The translations under genes and the position numbers were made by a program. From Lentibacillus populi (GTDB lineage: Bacteria > Bacillota > Bacilli > Bacillales > Amphibacillaceae), in assembly GCA_014642895.1 (NCBI GenBank), contig BMJD01000003.1:78491-142490 (forward strand): DNA of 64,000 nucleotides, read 5' to 3'. The notes beneath the pieces were generated by a model that was not told where the DNA came from, ran no database searches, and saw only the letters and a list, made by a program, of their open reading frames with translations. Each line of letters starts with the position of its first letter. Positions within the stretch are counted from its first letter, which is position 1. Below are positions 25,801 to 34,105 of this stretch, one piece after another.

Positions 25801-25971
25801 TTGCGTATTGAATTTAACCCTAAGGTAAAGTGGCTGTTAGTTGACCAATCAGATGAAAAAGTAAAAATGAATTATCTCCAACATAGCTGGTTGATGCCTG
25901 TTATTGTAAAGAGACCGCCATACTATACGAATCCGCGTTACGAGCCCTATTATCCGCTTGTTAAGAGATGA
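25801..25971 (+). CDS. Small protein of unknown function
   Basis: 56 residues from TTG 25801, with GGGAGGTG 5-8 bases upstream, a good ribosome site. The product is basic, with a Pro/Tyr-rich end (KRPPYYTNPRYEPYYPLVKR). I do not recognise it. It is transcribed divergently from the SDR gene, and a hairpin at about 26037-26063 (GCCGAAATCG pairing with CGATTTCGGC) could end its transcript. Confidence 0.5.
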   Translation: MRIEFNPKVKWLLVDQSDEKVKMNYLQHSWLMPVIVKRPPYYTNPRYEPYYPLVKR

Positions 25972-26066
25972 GGCTGTTCAAACTATAAAATAGATTGAGA
26001 GGGACACAAGCTGTACAGCGTAGTTACAAAAAAGGGCCGAAATCGAAATCCGATTTCGGCTCTGTT

Positions 26067-26250
26067 TATCCGGACCCTGAAAAGATACTAGAGCAGCTTC
26101 AAGTAGGTGGGCCAGGGGAATTAAAGAAAGAAGGGTATGTACTTGCCTCCAGCCAAAATAGACATAAGCAAAATTGTACTTGCTGGAAAGGATAAAGCGG
26201 GAACCTACTATGCTGCGCAAACGTTTAAACAATTTTTGATTTATTGTTGG
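26067..26250 (+). pseudogene. GH84-type N-acetylglucosaminidase fragment, frameshifted
   Basis: YPDPEKILEQLQ and KKEGYVLAS (first frame) continue after a one-base shift as KIVLAGKDKAGTYYAAQTFK. The last motif is the end of the second-fold N-terminal domain found before the catalytic barrel of GH84 and GH20 enzymes, where GxYYxxQT(L/F)xQL is conserved. No barrel follows; the 21-bp array begins at once. It is therefore a small relic of a secreted hexosaminidase-like gene. Confidence 0.65.
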
Positions 26251-26254
26251 ATTC

Positions 26255-26547
26255 GATCGGCGGCTTTTCGTTTTCGATCGGCGGCTTTTCGTTTTCGATC
26301 AGCGGCTTTTCGTTTTCGATCAGCGGCTTTTCCCTTTCGATCGGCGGATTTTTGGATTCGATCGGCGGCTTTTCGTTTTCGATCAGCGACTTTTTGGATT
26401 CGATCAGCGGCTTTTCGCTTTTGATCGGCGGCTTTTCGTTTTCGATCAGCGGTTTTTCGCGTTTGATCAGCGGCTTTTCGCTTTTGATCGGCGACTTCTC
26501 GCTTCGATCAGCGACTTCCCGGTTTCAATGGGCGATTTCTCTCTTTC
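26255..26547. repeat. 21-bp tandem array, GATCRGCG consensus, 14 units
   Basis: Thirteen units begin GATC and follow GATCRGCGGCTTTTCGYTTTY; one unit is 20 bases, the others 21. A fourteenth starts AATG. It is the same family as the array at 10774. Its left edge touches the GH84 relic, and its right part lies inside the 3' end of the MFS gene, supplying that protein's last 20 or so residues. Confidence 0.95.
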
Positions 26548-27779
26548 GGTCAACCGAAATAACAGACCAGTACTAATCAGGCCCATCACAGCCATCATGA
26601 TGGTCAGCACAATTGGTGGAAGCCAGCTGCTAATAATGAGAAAAACTCCGGCTGTACTGACCCCAAGGAAGACAGCAATCGTATATATTGCCATATAGGA
26701 ACTGCGTTTATGATTAGGAACAGTATTCGCAAGCATCGTTTGTTGGATAGGTGCATACATCATTTCCCCGATAGATGCGATAACCATTGCAATCATTAAC
26801 AGGAATGGGAAAGTACTATAACTGATGATGGTGTAGCCGATAAAAAAGAGACACAGTCCGGTTAACAAAACAAATTGCTCATTCCAACGCTTTATTATCC
26901 TCGCAATTAGCATGGTACAAAAAACTACGATTAATGTATTTGTCGTTTTCAGCATACCGACTAGATTCATGCCATCGACTTGCAGAGAAAACAGTGGCAG
27001 AAGCTGCACCGGTTCATTAATTTTGTTGACTAGTCGTACACCAATGTAGTTGGTTAGTTGTTCCTCAACAGATACGATGAGTAAAGCCGCAATCGTAAAT
27101 GTGAAAAAGAATTTGTGAGCGAGTACGTTTTTATATGTTTGCAGTATTTGCAGGGGCTGTTTTTTTCCTTGTAAACCATTTTTCATTACAGCTTTTTCTG
27201 TTATAGGGATGTATGTTTCCTGTATATAGAAAAAGGTAATCAGAAGAGAAATCAGCGTACAAAGCGCCACACCTATAAAAAGGTAAAAATGATAGTTATG
27301 AAATAGGAATGCACCAATCATACTTCCAATAGCTGCAGCCATATTTCTTAGCCAGTAAGCATACGTATAGATCATTTTTCTATTATCTGGCTGGCTCACA
27401 TCAACAATTAATGCTTGATATACAGGGGTAGCAGCTCCTGTACTAAATTGGATAAAAATAAACAGGCTAAAGGTGATATATGGAGATGTATGCCAAGGTG
27501 AATTAACAGAAGCAGCACCAATAAATCCAATAAAGATAATGAATTCCGCTAACAAAATCACACGTTTACGACCGATTTGATCAGAAATATAACCTCCTAG
27601 TATGGAACCGCACACATTAGCGGCCATTACAACGAGAAACAGAAAACCTGTAATGAATGTTCCTAACTGATCGGAAAAAAGATAATTATAAAAGGGATGA
27701 CGGACATGGTGGCCATCGTGGTTAGAAATTGCAATAACAACCGGATTCGAATGACTGGAAGAAAACGGAATATGTTCAT
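26467..27779 (-). pseudogene. MFS transporter with an early frameshift and a repeat-derived tail
   Basis: AGGAGG precedes an ATG at 27779 that starts MNIFRFLPVIRIRLLLQFLT, a normal first MFS helix. After VIPF the frame meets a stop; one base over, SDQLGTFITGFLFLVV continues into the main 386-codon frame with helix 2-3 loop GGYISDQIGRKR and about eleven further helices. The shift falls near a run of T's at about 27675-27690. It may be real inactivation, phase variation or a base error. The C-terminus REKSPIETGKSLIEARSR comes from the repeat array. The neighbouring TetR gene suggests a drug or metabolite exporter. Confidence 0.8.
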
Positions 27780-27796
27780 ATTATCCTCCTAAAATA

Positions 27797-27810
27797 TGAT
27801 TGATCAATCA
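27797..27810. promoter_or_regulatory. Palindromic TetR-type operator upstream of the MFS gene
   Basis: TGATTGATCAATCA is a perfect 14-base palindrome directly before the MFS ribosome site. A related sequence, with TGATTAATCA at its centre, lies before the regulator gene at 28465-28478. Shared half sites point to control of both genes by the TetR protein. Confidence 0.7.
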
Positions 27811-27839
27811 ATCGCTTGTAAAGTAAAAGATTAGACCTA

Positions 27840-28439
27840 CTAGTTGATAGGTCCAAAAAGCTGAAGAGCAGGTGATATATATTGATCCCATATTTTACTG
27901 TAACGGGTATCTGTATTATTCAAACGAATGCCGATCAGCAGGCTCGTATAGAGAGTAGCGACAGGCATGGTATCCTGTTTCATCAAAACCCCTTTATGTT
28001 GTCCGTTTTTGATTAGACAACTGATTTTCTCCCTTAATTGATCGTGGAACTGATCGAGCTGTTCAAACGCTGCAGGATAACGATGAGGTTGACCGACGAC
28101 TTGCGCAACGAGTGTTAAATAACTTTTTACTCCAGCGAACAATTGAATATGTTTCGTTACCATCTCTTGTAATTCAACTAGTGGATCTTCCGCATCAGTA
28201 TTGAAATCCAATACTTGTTCCGAAAAGGTCCCCAGTGGCTCGACAACGGAAGCTAAAAAGAGCTGTTCCTTATCCTTAAAGTATGTGAACACATTTCCAA
28301 AGCTCACCTCAGCAGATTCTGCAATTTTTTTAATCGTCGTTCCTTCATACCCTTCCGATGCAAAAAGGGTAATTGCACTATCAAGGATTTTCTGCCGTTT
28401 TTTTATCATATTTAATCGCTGTTCTTCAGATAATGGCAT
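27840..28439 (-). CDS. TetR/AcrR family regulator
   Basis: 199 residues. The HTH is ILDSAITLFASEGYEGTTIKKIAESAEVSFGNVFTYFKDKEQL at about residues 18-60, the classic TetR sequence pattern. The C-terminal helical domain would bind a ligand and mediate dimerisation. AAGGAGAC lies 7 bases before the ATG. It is upstream of and in line with the MFS gene, with matching palindromes before both genes, so autoregulation and pump repression are likely. The ligand is unknown. Confidence 0.92.
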   Translation of the reverse strand: MPLSEEQRLNMIKKRQKILDSAITLFASEGYEGTTIKKIAESAEVSFGNVFTYFKDKEQLFLASVVEPLGTFSEQVLDFNTDAEDPLVELQEMVTKHIQLFAGVKSYLTLVAQVVGQPHRYPAAFEQLDQFHDQLREKISCLIKNGQHKGVLMKQDTMPVATLYTSLLIGIRLNNTDTRYSKIWDQYISPALQLFGPIN

Positions 28440-28464
28440 CGTTATGTCTCCTTATATTGATGAA

Positions 28465-28478
28465 TGATTAATCAATCG
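28465..28478. promoter_or_regulatory. Second TetR-type operator, before the regulator gene
   Basis: TGATTAATCAATCG contains the palindrome TGATTAATCA and shares its half sites with 27797-27810. Confidence 0.6.
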
Positions 28479-28497
28479 TTAATAGAAGAATAGCAAA

Positions 28498-28810
28498 AAA
28501 GGAGCTGGATGTAAAGCTGTTTTTGCCCAAAATGCAGCTCGTTTTAGGACAGGGATATTTTCAATAAGCGATGGGAGCCCTAAAACAGGGCCCAGATAGG
28601 GGTACATAGGGGCTAGGAGGTAACCTTTGAGGTAAAGTCGGTGGTTTAACTGATTCGTGAGTCACACTCTTGTCTGACTCAATGTTTTACAATGTAATCA
28701 TTTTCTCGCCTTATTATCTTTGGTTTCTAGAGCACATCAAGTTTTTCAAACGTTTGCACTAATTAGACTATAAACTTATCAATGGTTATGATAAAATTAA
28801 TATAGCAACT
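28498..28810. other. Gene-free stretch before toxin copy 3
   Basis: I see no frame with a ribosome site. GTTTTAGG and CCTAAAAC at about 28541 and 28579 could form a loose hairpin. The last 60 bases are the upstream flank of the toxin locus and resemble that of copy 2. Confidence 0.3.
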
Positions 28811-28888
28811 ACATAGGTATTGTGGGCGGTTGGCCATCGTTCCTTGTCCCTTAAGCCACGTGAAAGCTTAAGGAAGGGAGGTGGCAGG

Positions 28889-28996
28889 ATGACGACATAT
28901 GAAGCATTAAGTTTGGCGTTGCAGTTTAGTTTACTCCAAATTGCAACACTAACTTTTATTGTTACTATTGTCGTTTATCTAATCAAAAAGAAGTAA
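28889..28996 (+). CDS. Type I toxin-like 35-residue membrane peptide, copy 3
   Basis: MTTYEALSLALQFSLLQIAT, then the same hydrophobic helix and lysine tail as copies 1 and 2, with six substitutions against copy 1. The leader (from about 28804) and GGGAGGTGG site are conserved, and a hairpin at about 28990-29026 ends the message. It stands 10 kb from the other copies and is not flanked by mtlD or reductase coding fragments, so it moved or arose separately. Confidence 0.8.
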   Translation: MTTYEALSLALQFSLLQIATLTFIVTIVVYLIKKK

Positions 28997-29121
28997 TCGC
29001 CCACCACCCCAGGTCGCGATTACTTCAGTAGATAGGCAACATGTTTCAGCGGCCAACTGCACTTAATGCAGTTTGTAGTTGCCAGAACCGGGTAGTTAAC
29101 GCTACCTTGGTTCCGTATTCT
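28985..29121 (-). ncRNA. Predicted antisense antitoxin RNA, copy 3
   Basis: Minus-strand promoter TTGACA-17-TATACT at 29156-29128. The RNA would run left through the same AACTGCA/TGCAGTT stem-loop to the shared terminator hairpin. Ends are inferred from copies 1 and 2. Confidence 0.65.
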
Positions 29122-29159
29122 AAGTATAGTATAAAATTTATTTATTATACTGTCAATTT

Positions 29160-29620
29160 TTGTTCCTCGTTTAAAATATTGAGCCCCCTTAATACGACCG
29201 CATCAGTTTCAGATGATATCACCGGTTCCGCAGTCCAACAAATTTGCAAAATAAACGCCTTACCATGTCCCCAATACATGTATTCCATCAGAAATATTTA
29301 ATGCTTGGCTGTGACCAACTGTACTTGTTTCAGGTGGGCCGCCGTATTCCCCCCCCGATGTGTTTAGTTTCTGGGCGGTGTTATGGAAAAGTTACATCCA
29401 GCTGTATGAATATATCCGTTTTTACATCCGAATCAGCATTTTCATTAACGGAAATCCCGGTAGTTGTAGCAGAGAGGGGACAACCTCAAGGAAACCTTCA
29501 TTAGCAGGCTTCCCGGATTTACATTTGGGAAACCAATCTATTAAATTTGGCATTATATCCTCACTTTCTTTTCAGTATGTTAAAATAATAGGATAGTACA
29601 TGTCATAAATAGGGGTGAAA
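29160..29620. other. Gene-free stretch before the helicase
   Basis: Bases to about 29260 still resemble the downstream flank of toxin copies 1 and 2. The rest holds no supported gene; open frames here lack ribosome sites. AGGGGTG at 29611-29617 looks like a ribosome site for the helicase. Confidence 0.35.
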
Positions 29621-29678
29621 AGCAAATTGGAAACGTATCCTGTTTCATGTAAATAAAGAACTTTTCGATCTCCAGGCA

Positions 29679-31655
29679 ATGGAAATGGATGATACGCTAA
29701 TTCACTTTTTTCGTGAAACCCAGATTGCAGACGAAGCATTTACGATGGAAAATGATCAGGGACTAAGGAGAAAGTTTACTATTGACTGGGATGAAAAGCT
29801 GCTGCAGGGGAGAGGAATCAAGGGATTTTTTGCATCTTACACCGAAGAATTTTTACTCGTTGTCCATACAGAAGATAACCGCATCGTTGTTTGCCGGCAA
29901 GACGATTCATTGCCAGTAGATGCAGAGAACACCCTGCATCATAAGGAGCGGGCACAACAGGTGATGGAATCACTATCAAGTTTTAGCAATAACGCGGAAA
30001 AATGGTTTCAATTATACCAAATCGCTGAACAGTATCGGGTGCAGCCAAGTGAAAACGAATTGCTTTGTTTGCCATATGTCCGAGAATTGGAAACATTTGA
30101 TTATCAGGTGAAAACGGTTAAATCAGTGCTGAGCCGGTTTAAAGGGCGCGTGATGTTAAGTGATGAGGTTGGTCTGGGCAAAACCGTTGAAGCAGGTATG
30201 GCAATGCTGGAATATGTTATGCGTGGTCTGGCGCGGCGAATACTGATTCTTGTCCCACCATCCCTTGTCGGCCAATGGGAGAATGAGATGAAAAGGAAAT
30301 TCAATCAGGATTTTGTCCGGGCAGATCACCCTGATTTTAAAAAGCACGGTCAAAACGCGTGGGCACATTACTCGAAAGTCATTGCTTCGATTGATACAGC
30401 AAAACGTAAAAACAATCGCGAATCCATTTTCAAGGAACAGTACGATTTAATTATTGTGGACGAGGCCCATCACTTAAAAAACCGGACAACCCAAAAATGG
30501 CAGTTCGTCAACGGAATCAACAAAAAATATATTTTCCTTTTAACAGCTACGCCAGTGCAAAATCATTTGGAGGAATTGTATAATCTGATCACCCTGTTAA
30601 AACCTGGGCAATTACGAACGTACAGCTATTTCAAGAAAAATTTTGTCGAAAGCAAAGACGGAATTGAAGCAAAGAATGTTGATAAATTGAAAGGTCTGCT
30701 GGCGGACGTCATGATTCGCAATAAGCGCAGTAATGTGGATGTTACTTTTACCAAACGGACAGCTTACACACGAACCATTGACATGACAAACGATGAAAAG
30801 GCCTTGTATAACAACCTTAGTCTATTTGTTCGGGAACGTTATCATGTAAAACATCCGGTCTTGAACAGGTTTCAGCTAAAACGTCTGCAGGAACAGATCG
30901 GCAGCTCCATTACGTCTGTTGTCCCTTCGTTAGAACGCCTGAGTGTGAATGAGAAGCTAACCGAATTTGAGCGGAAAGCCATGAAACGGTTTCTGGATGA
31001 GGCAAAAACGATTGCGGAAAATACTTCAGGTTCCCGTACAAAGGTGGATGAACTTGTCTCCATTTTAACCGAATTTAATGATAAAATGATTGTTTTTACC
31101 AAATTTGCTGCTACACAAAAGTATATTAGCAACGTACTCAAGGACCGCGGCTTTCAAGTTGCTGAATTTCACGGGGCGATGCGTAGAAAAGAAAAGGAAG
31201 AACAAGTAACCTGGTTTAAGGAGGAAGCGGATGTATTGGTGAGTACCGAAGTTGGCGGCGAAGGGAGAAATCTGCAATTTTGTCATGGAATGATTAACTA
31301 TGATCTTCCCTGGAATCCGATGGCCATTGAACAACGAATCGGGAGAATACACCGGATTGGCCAGGAAAACGATGTTGTTGTTTATAACCTTGCTGCCAAA
31401 GATACGATTGAATATTATATTCTGGATTTACTGGATCGCAAAATTAACATGTTTGAACTGGTTGTCGGTGAGGTTGATGCCATTCTGGGAGATCTGGAGG
31501 AAAAGGAGGACTTTTCCGAGCTTGTGATGAAGGCCTGGGTTGATTCGCAAACAAAAGCAGATGTGGAAGCAGAATTGGATCAACTTGGAGAAGTCATGTT
31601 AAAAAACAAACAAAAACTGGCGAAGCAAAAACATCTGGATGATCGATTATTTTAA
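29679..31655 (+). CDS. SNF2/RapA-type DEAH helicase
   Basis: 658 residues. The helicase core is complete: motif I DEVGLGKT (residues 162-169), Ia ILVPPSLVGQW, II DEAH (261-264), III LLTATPVQN, then the second lobe DKMIVFTKFAATQKY, STEVGGEGRNLQF and motif VI IEQRIGRIHRIGQ. The spacing matches the RapA/HepA branch of SNF2 ATPases; these translocate on double-stranded nucleic acid. There is no nuclease or Tudor-like domain. The start is doubtful: coding similarity seems to extend upstream (VNKELFDLQAMEMDD) with no start codon in frame, while a TTG at 29627 with a good ribosome site lies in another frame. A small frameshift is possible. It is 18 bases before a partner gene. Confidence 0.88.
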   Translation: MEMDDTLIHFFRETQIADEAFTMENDQGLRRKFTIDWDEKLLQGRGIKGFFASYTEEFLLVVHTEDNRIVVCRQDDSLPVDAENTLHHKERAQQVMESLSSFSNNAEKWFQLYQIAEQYRVQPSENELLCLPYVRELETFDYQVKTVKSVLSRFKGRVMLSDEVGLGKTVEAGMAMLEYVMRGLARRILILVPPSLVGQWENEMKRKFNQDFVRADHPDFKKHGQNAWAHYSKVIASIDTAKRKNNRESIFKEQYDLIIVDEAHHLKNRTTQKWQFVNGINKKYIFLLTATPVQNHLEELYNLITLLKPGQLRTYSYFKKNFVESKDGIEAKNVDKLKGLLADVMIRNKRSNVDVTFTKRTAYTRTIDMTNDEKALYNNLSLFVRERYHVKHPVLNRFQLKRLQEQIGSSITSVVPSLERLSVNEKLTEFERKAMKRFLDEAKTIAENTSGSRTKVDELVSILTEFNDKMIVFTKFAATQKYISNVLKDRGFQVAEFHGAMRRKEKEEQVTWFKEEADVLVSTEVGGEGRNLQFCHGMINYDLPWNPMAIEQRIGRIHRIGQENDVVVYNLAAKDTIEYYILDLLDRKINMFELVVGEVDAILGDLEEKEDFSELVMKAWVDSQTKADVEAELDQLGEVMLKNKQKLAKQKHLDDRLF

Positions 31656-31673
31656 CCTGATGGAGGTGTAGTG

Positions 31674-32660
31674 ATGCAGTTGCAGCAGTTTGTTACAGAA
31701 GTAGTCGAGCAATTGGGCGGGATCGTTATTCCTGTGGAGTATGGATTGTGCCAGGTACTCATCCCTGAAGCGTACGCGCCGTACTTTCAACATAAAACAG
31801 AATTGCAGCTTTCCTTTGATTATGAGGTTGCCCAAGAGAATCCGGATTCAGAATTTGTGACGTTTGGGAGCTACATCCTGGAGCAGCTACTCGAATTGAT
31901 CCATCAGCAAACCGTCAGTACAATGCGATTTGCTGAAGTGGACCGTCTGGAATTGGGAAATGCATTGAAAAAAATAAGGGATTTTCTAAAGGAAGACCCA
32001 GGCAAACTTACGATTATGGAGGAAAGACCTGTTATGGGTGTGTGGGCAGTTTTTCAATACAATGTTGCCTACGTAGCCGATGAAAAAACGGAATCCTCCA
32101 GACAGGTTTGGGTAAATTTGTTAACGAATCGTATAAGCCATACAATGAAACGGGAACAAAGCCGGATTATGTATCAGCATGAACCTGTTTATACCTACCC
32201 ACTTCCTGTATCCATTGATGTTCCCCAAGCATTTTCAATGGCGACTGCACATGTAAAAAAGTTGAGCGAACAACAGAAAAGTGATCCAACGAGAATGGCT
32301 GCTATGGATAAGGATATTAATCGAATAACCACTTATTATCGAGAACTTGTTGCAGAAAATGAAAGACGAGCTGACAGGAAAGGAATAAGTGAAGAAAAAA
32401 GAAGAGAGTATCTTGAAAAAACGGAGGCCATTAAACTTGAAAGAGACAAGCAATTACAGGAGATTCGCAATAAGTACAATGGGCAAATAGAAATCAACAT
32501 CGATAATGGGATACTCTATTTTGTACCGATACTGGAATACCGTTTATTGCTTGAGCACAGGGGTGATGCGTCTGAACGAATACTCTATTATAATCCGGTA
32601 ACCAAGCAGTTTTTCAGTAGACAGGACGAAACGAGTGAAACAGCTGTGCCTTCCCTGTAG
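31674..32660 (+). CDS. Helicase-linked protein, loosely YqhG-like
   Basis: 328 residues from ATG 31674 with GGAGG 7 bases upstream. I do not recognise a named domain. The N-terminal part (VIPVEYGLCQVLIPEA ... EFVTFGSYILEQLLELI) has the same general shape as the start of B. subtilis YqhG, whose gene also sits beside an SNF2 helicase (yqhH). Residues about 205-270 are strongly charged coiled coil (ENERRADRKGISEEKRREYL). A short beta-rich end follows. It is almost certainly co-transcribed with the helicase and probably binds it or its substrate; function is inference. Confidence 0.6.
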   Translation: MQLQQFVTEVVEQLGGIVIPVEYGLCQVLIPEAYAPYFQHKTELQLSFDYEVAQENPDSEFVTFGSYILEQLLELIHQQTVSTMRFAEVDRLELGNALKKIRDFLKEDPGKLTIMEERPVMGVWAVFQYNVAYVADEKTESSRQVWVNLLTNRISHTMKREQSRIMYQHEPVYTYPLPVSIDVPQAFSMATAHVKKLSEQQKSDPTRMAAMDKDINRITTYYRELVAENERRADRKGISEEKRREYLEKTEAIKLERDKQLQEIRNKYNGQIEINIDNGILYFVPILEYRLLLEHRGDASERILYYNPVTKQFFSRQDETSETAVPSL

Positions 32661-32871
32661 ACTGGTGAAGTGTGGCGTGAGTGTACAGACAGCCCGCACA
32701 CTTACACATCAACCTCATGGCAAGATCATAATGACTGAACACTATGGTCAATCGTTAATAAAAACTGTATACCTGCAAAGAAATATTATATAATGGGTAT
32801 AGGATGAAAAATTGTGTTAACAAAATGCTTACAATTTAAGCCATTATTCAAAGGTCAGTGGAGGGAAAAGC

Positions 32872-33441
32872 ATGGTTTTACCACAAGAAAACAAATTGAC
32901 TTATGCTGAATACCTGAAATTGGATAACGATATACAATATGAAGTAATTGATGGCCATATATATGACATGGCGCCATCACCAAACGTGAAACATCAATCC
33001 ATTGCAATGGAGCTTGCCACTGAATTTAACATGTTTTTTAGGAATCAATCATGCAGGGTAATTAGTGAGATTGATGTTTGTCTTTGGGGAAAAAAGGATC
33101 CTTCTGAAGTAAACGAATGGGTTAAACCGGATATTGTGATTGTATGTGACAAAGAAAAAATCATGAAGAATCATATTGCGGGAGCACCAGAATTGATCGT
33201 GGAAATTCTATCGAAGTCAACTGCAAAAATGGATAAAATGATTAAGTTTAACTGCTATCAAAAAGCAGGTGTGAATGAATACTGGATTGTTGATCCTGCA
33301 CATGAGACTGTTGACGTTTATGTATTGGAGAATGAGTACTACAAACATGTTGGCACGTTTACAAATGATGAAGTGATCAACGTTACGAGCTTTGAAAATC
33401 TCTCCATCAATTTAAAACATGTTTTTAGGGAAGATTTTTAG
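32872..33441 (+). CDS. Uma2-family (DUF820) PD-(D/E)XK nuclease-like protein
   Basis: 189 residues. The family pattern is clear: LTYAEYLKLDNDIQYEVIDG, VKPDIVIVC and APELIVEILSKSTAKMDKMIKFNCYQKAGVNEYWIVDP. The D...E-x-K-like positions belong to the restriction-endonuclease fold, but the activity of Uma2 proteins is mostly unproven. GTGGAGGG lies 8 bases before the ATG. It has its own likely promoter (TATAATGGGTATAGG region near 32788). It stands alone between the helicase pair and a toxin-antitoxin relic. Confidence 0.88.
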   Translation: MVLPQENKLTYAEYLKLDNDIQYEVIDGHIYDMAPSPNVKHQSIAMELATEFNMFFRNQSCRVISEIDVCLWGKKDPSEVNEWVKPDIVIVCDKEKIMKNHIAGAPELIVEILSKSTAKMDKMIKFNCYQKAGVNEYWIVDPAHETVDVYVLENEYYKHVGTFTNDEVINVTSFENLSINLKHVFREDF

Positions 33442-33712
33442 CCCGAGAAGTGATTTCGGTTGGATAAACATTAATCAGTAGCCAAACAAGGTCACTTATA
33501 TGTACGGAAGGGTAAACAGATATTAGAGAAAAAGAGCACAACAGGCTGGAGTAACCAACTAAAGGCTGAAATAGAGAACAAAACTTGATGAGGTTTTTTG
33601 CATAGAAAGCATGATCCAATGTAATACAGAACTCTGGACAAAGTGGATTATCAGCTGAAAATTAAAACCAAAAATCGCATAATAATAAGGATTTTTTTTA
33701 ACCCATGCCAGA
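33442..33712. other. Gene-free stretch
   Basis: No supported gene, repeat or strong hairpin. Short frames on both strands lack ribosome sites. Confidence 0.3.
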
Positions 33713-33713
33713 G

Positions 33714-33803
33714 AAGTTTTTTATAGTTACCTTAAAAAGTATTTGTTCCGATAGTCAATTAAATCGTTCCTCCATAAATTCAACTTGTAACTATAAAAAA
33801 CTT
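33714..33803. repeat. 17-bp perfect inverted repeat, 56 bases apart
   Basis: AAGTTTTTTATAGTTAC at 33714-33730 is the exact reverse complement of 33787-33803. The right arm contains the stop codon of the antitoxin relic. It may be a mobile-element footprint or a long hairpin. Confidence 0.6.
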
Positions 33804-33951
33804 TTTTGGATGTCCTCAGTCCTGTAATATAGAATTGGATCATGTCCTTCTTCACCATTTTTAGTCAGATAAACTGGCTCACCTGATTCCTTGCAAAGCG
33901 AAGATATCTCATTATAGTTATTACGAAGCAGATGGTTTGATATTTATCATG
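33794..33951 (-). pseudogene. Phd/YefM-type antitoxin relic
   Basis: On the minus strand GGAGG precedes MINIKPSAS and a stop; one base over, RNNYNEISSLCKESGEPVYL continues as TKNGEE. This is the standard start of Phd/YefM antitoxins (I-x-P-S-x-x-L-R-N-N-Y-x-E-I-x...GEPVYLTKNG). After that the sequence departs from the family and stops at the inverted repeat. The partner toxin is missing. The gene is frameshifted and truncated. Confidence 0.7.
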
Positions 33952-34046
33952 CACAACAAACCTCCATATGATTATTATATCTATATTTTACTATGATTAT
34001 GTAGTCAAAATGTTGCGGACTCCTGTAGAAGGGTATGTATAAAAGA

Positions 34047-34079
34047 TCCCCATCCAATTTTAAAACATCTGGATGGGGA
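34047..34079 (-). terminator. Terminator of the HAD phosphatase gene
   Basis: TCCCCATCCA and TGGATGGGGA form a perfect 10-bp stem; on the minus strand it is followed by TCTTTTA. It lies about 27 bases past the HAD stop codon. Confidence 0.8.
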
Positions 34080-34105
34080 AATTGAGAAAAATGGCTGCTA
34101 TTGAC

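Noticed and set aside
26137..26576. Open frames through the second array read as repetitive membrane-like or Arg/Phe proteins
   Set aside because: Same artefact of the 21-base period.
28889..33951. Calling 28.9-34 kb a defence island
   Set aside because: Only the helicase pair and Uma2 gene are intact and none is a proven defence gene; listed as a hypothesis instead.
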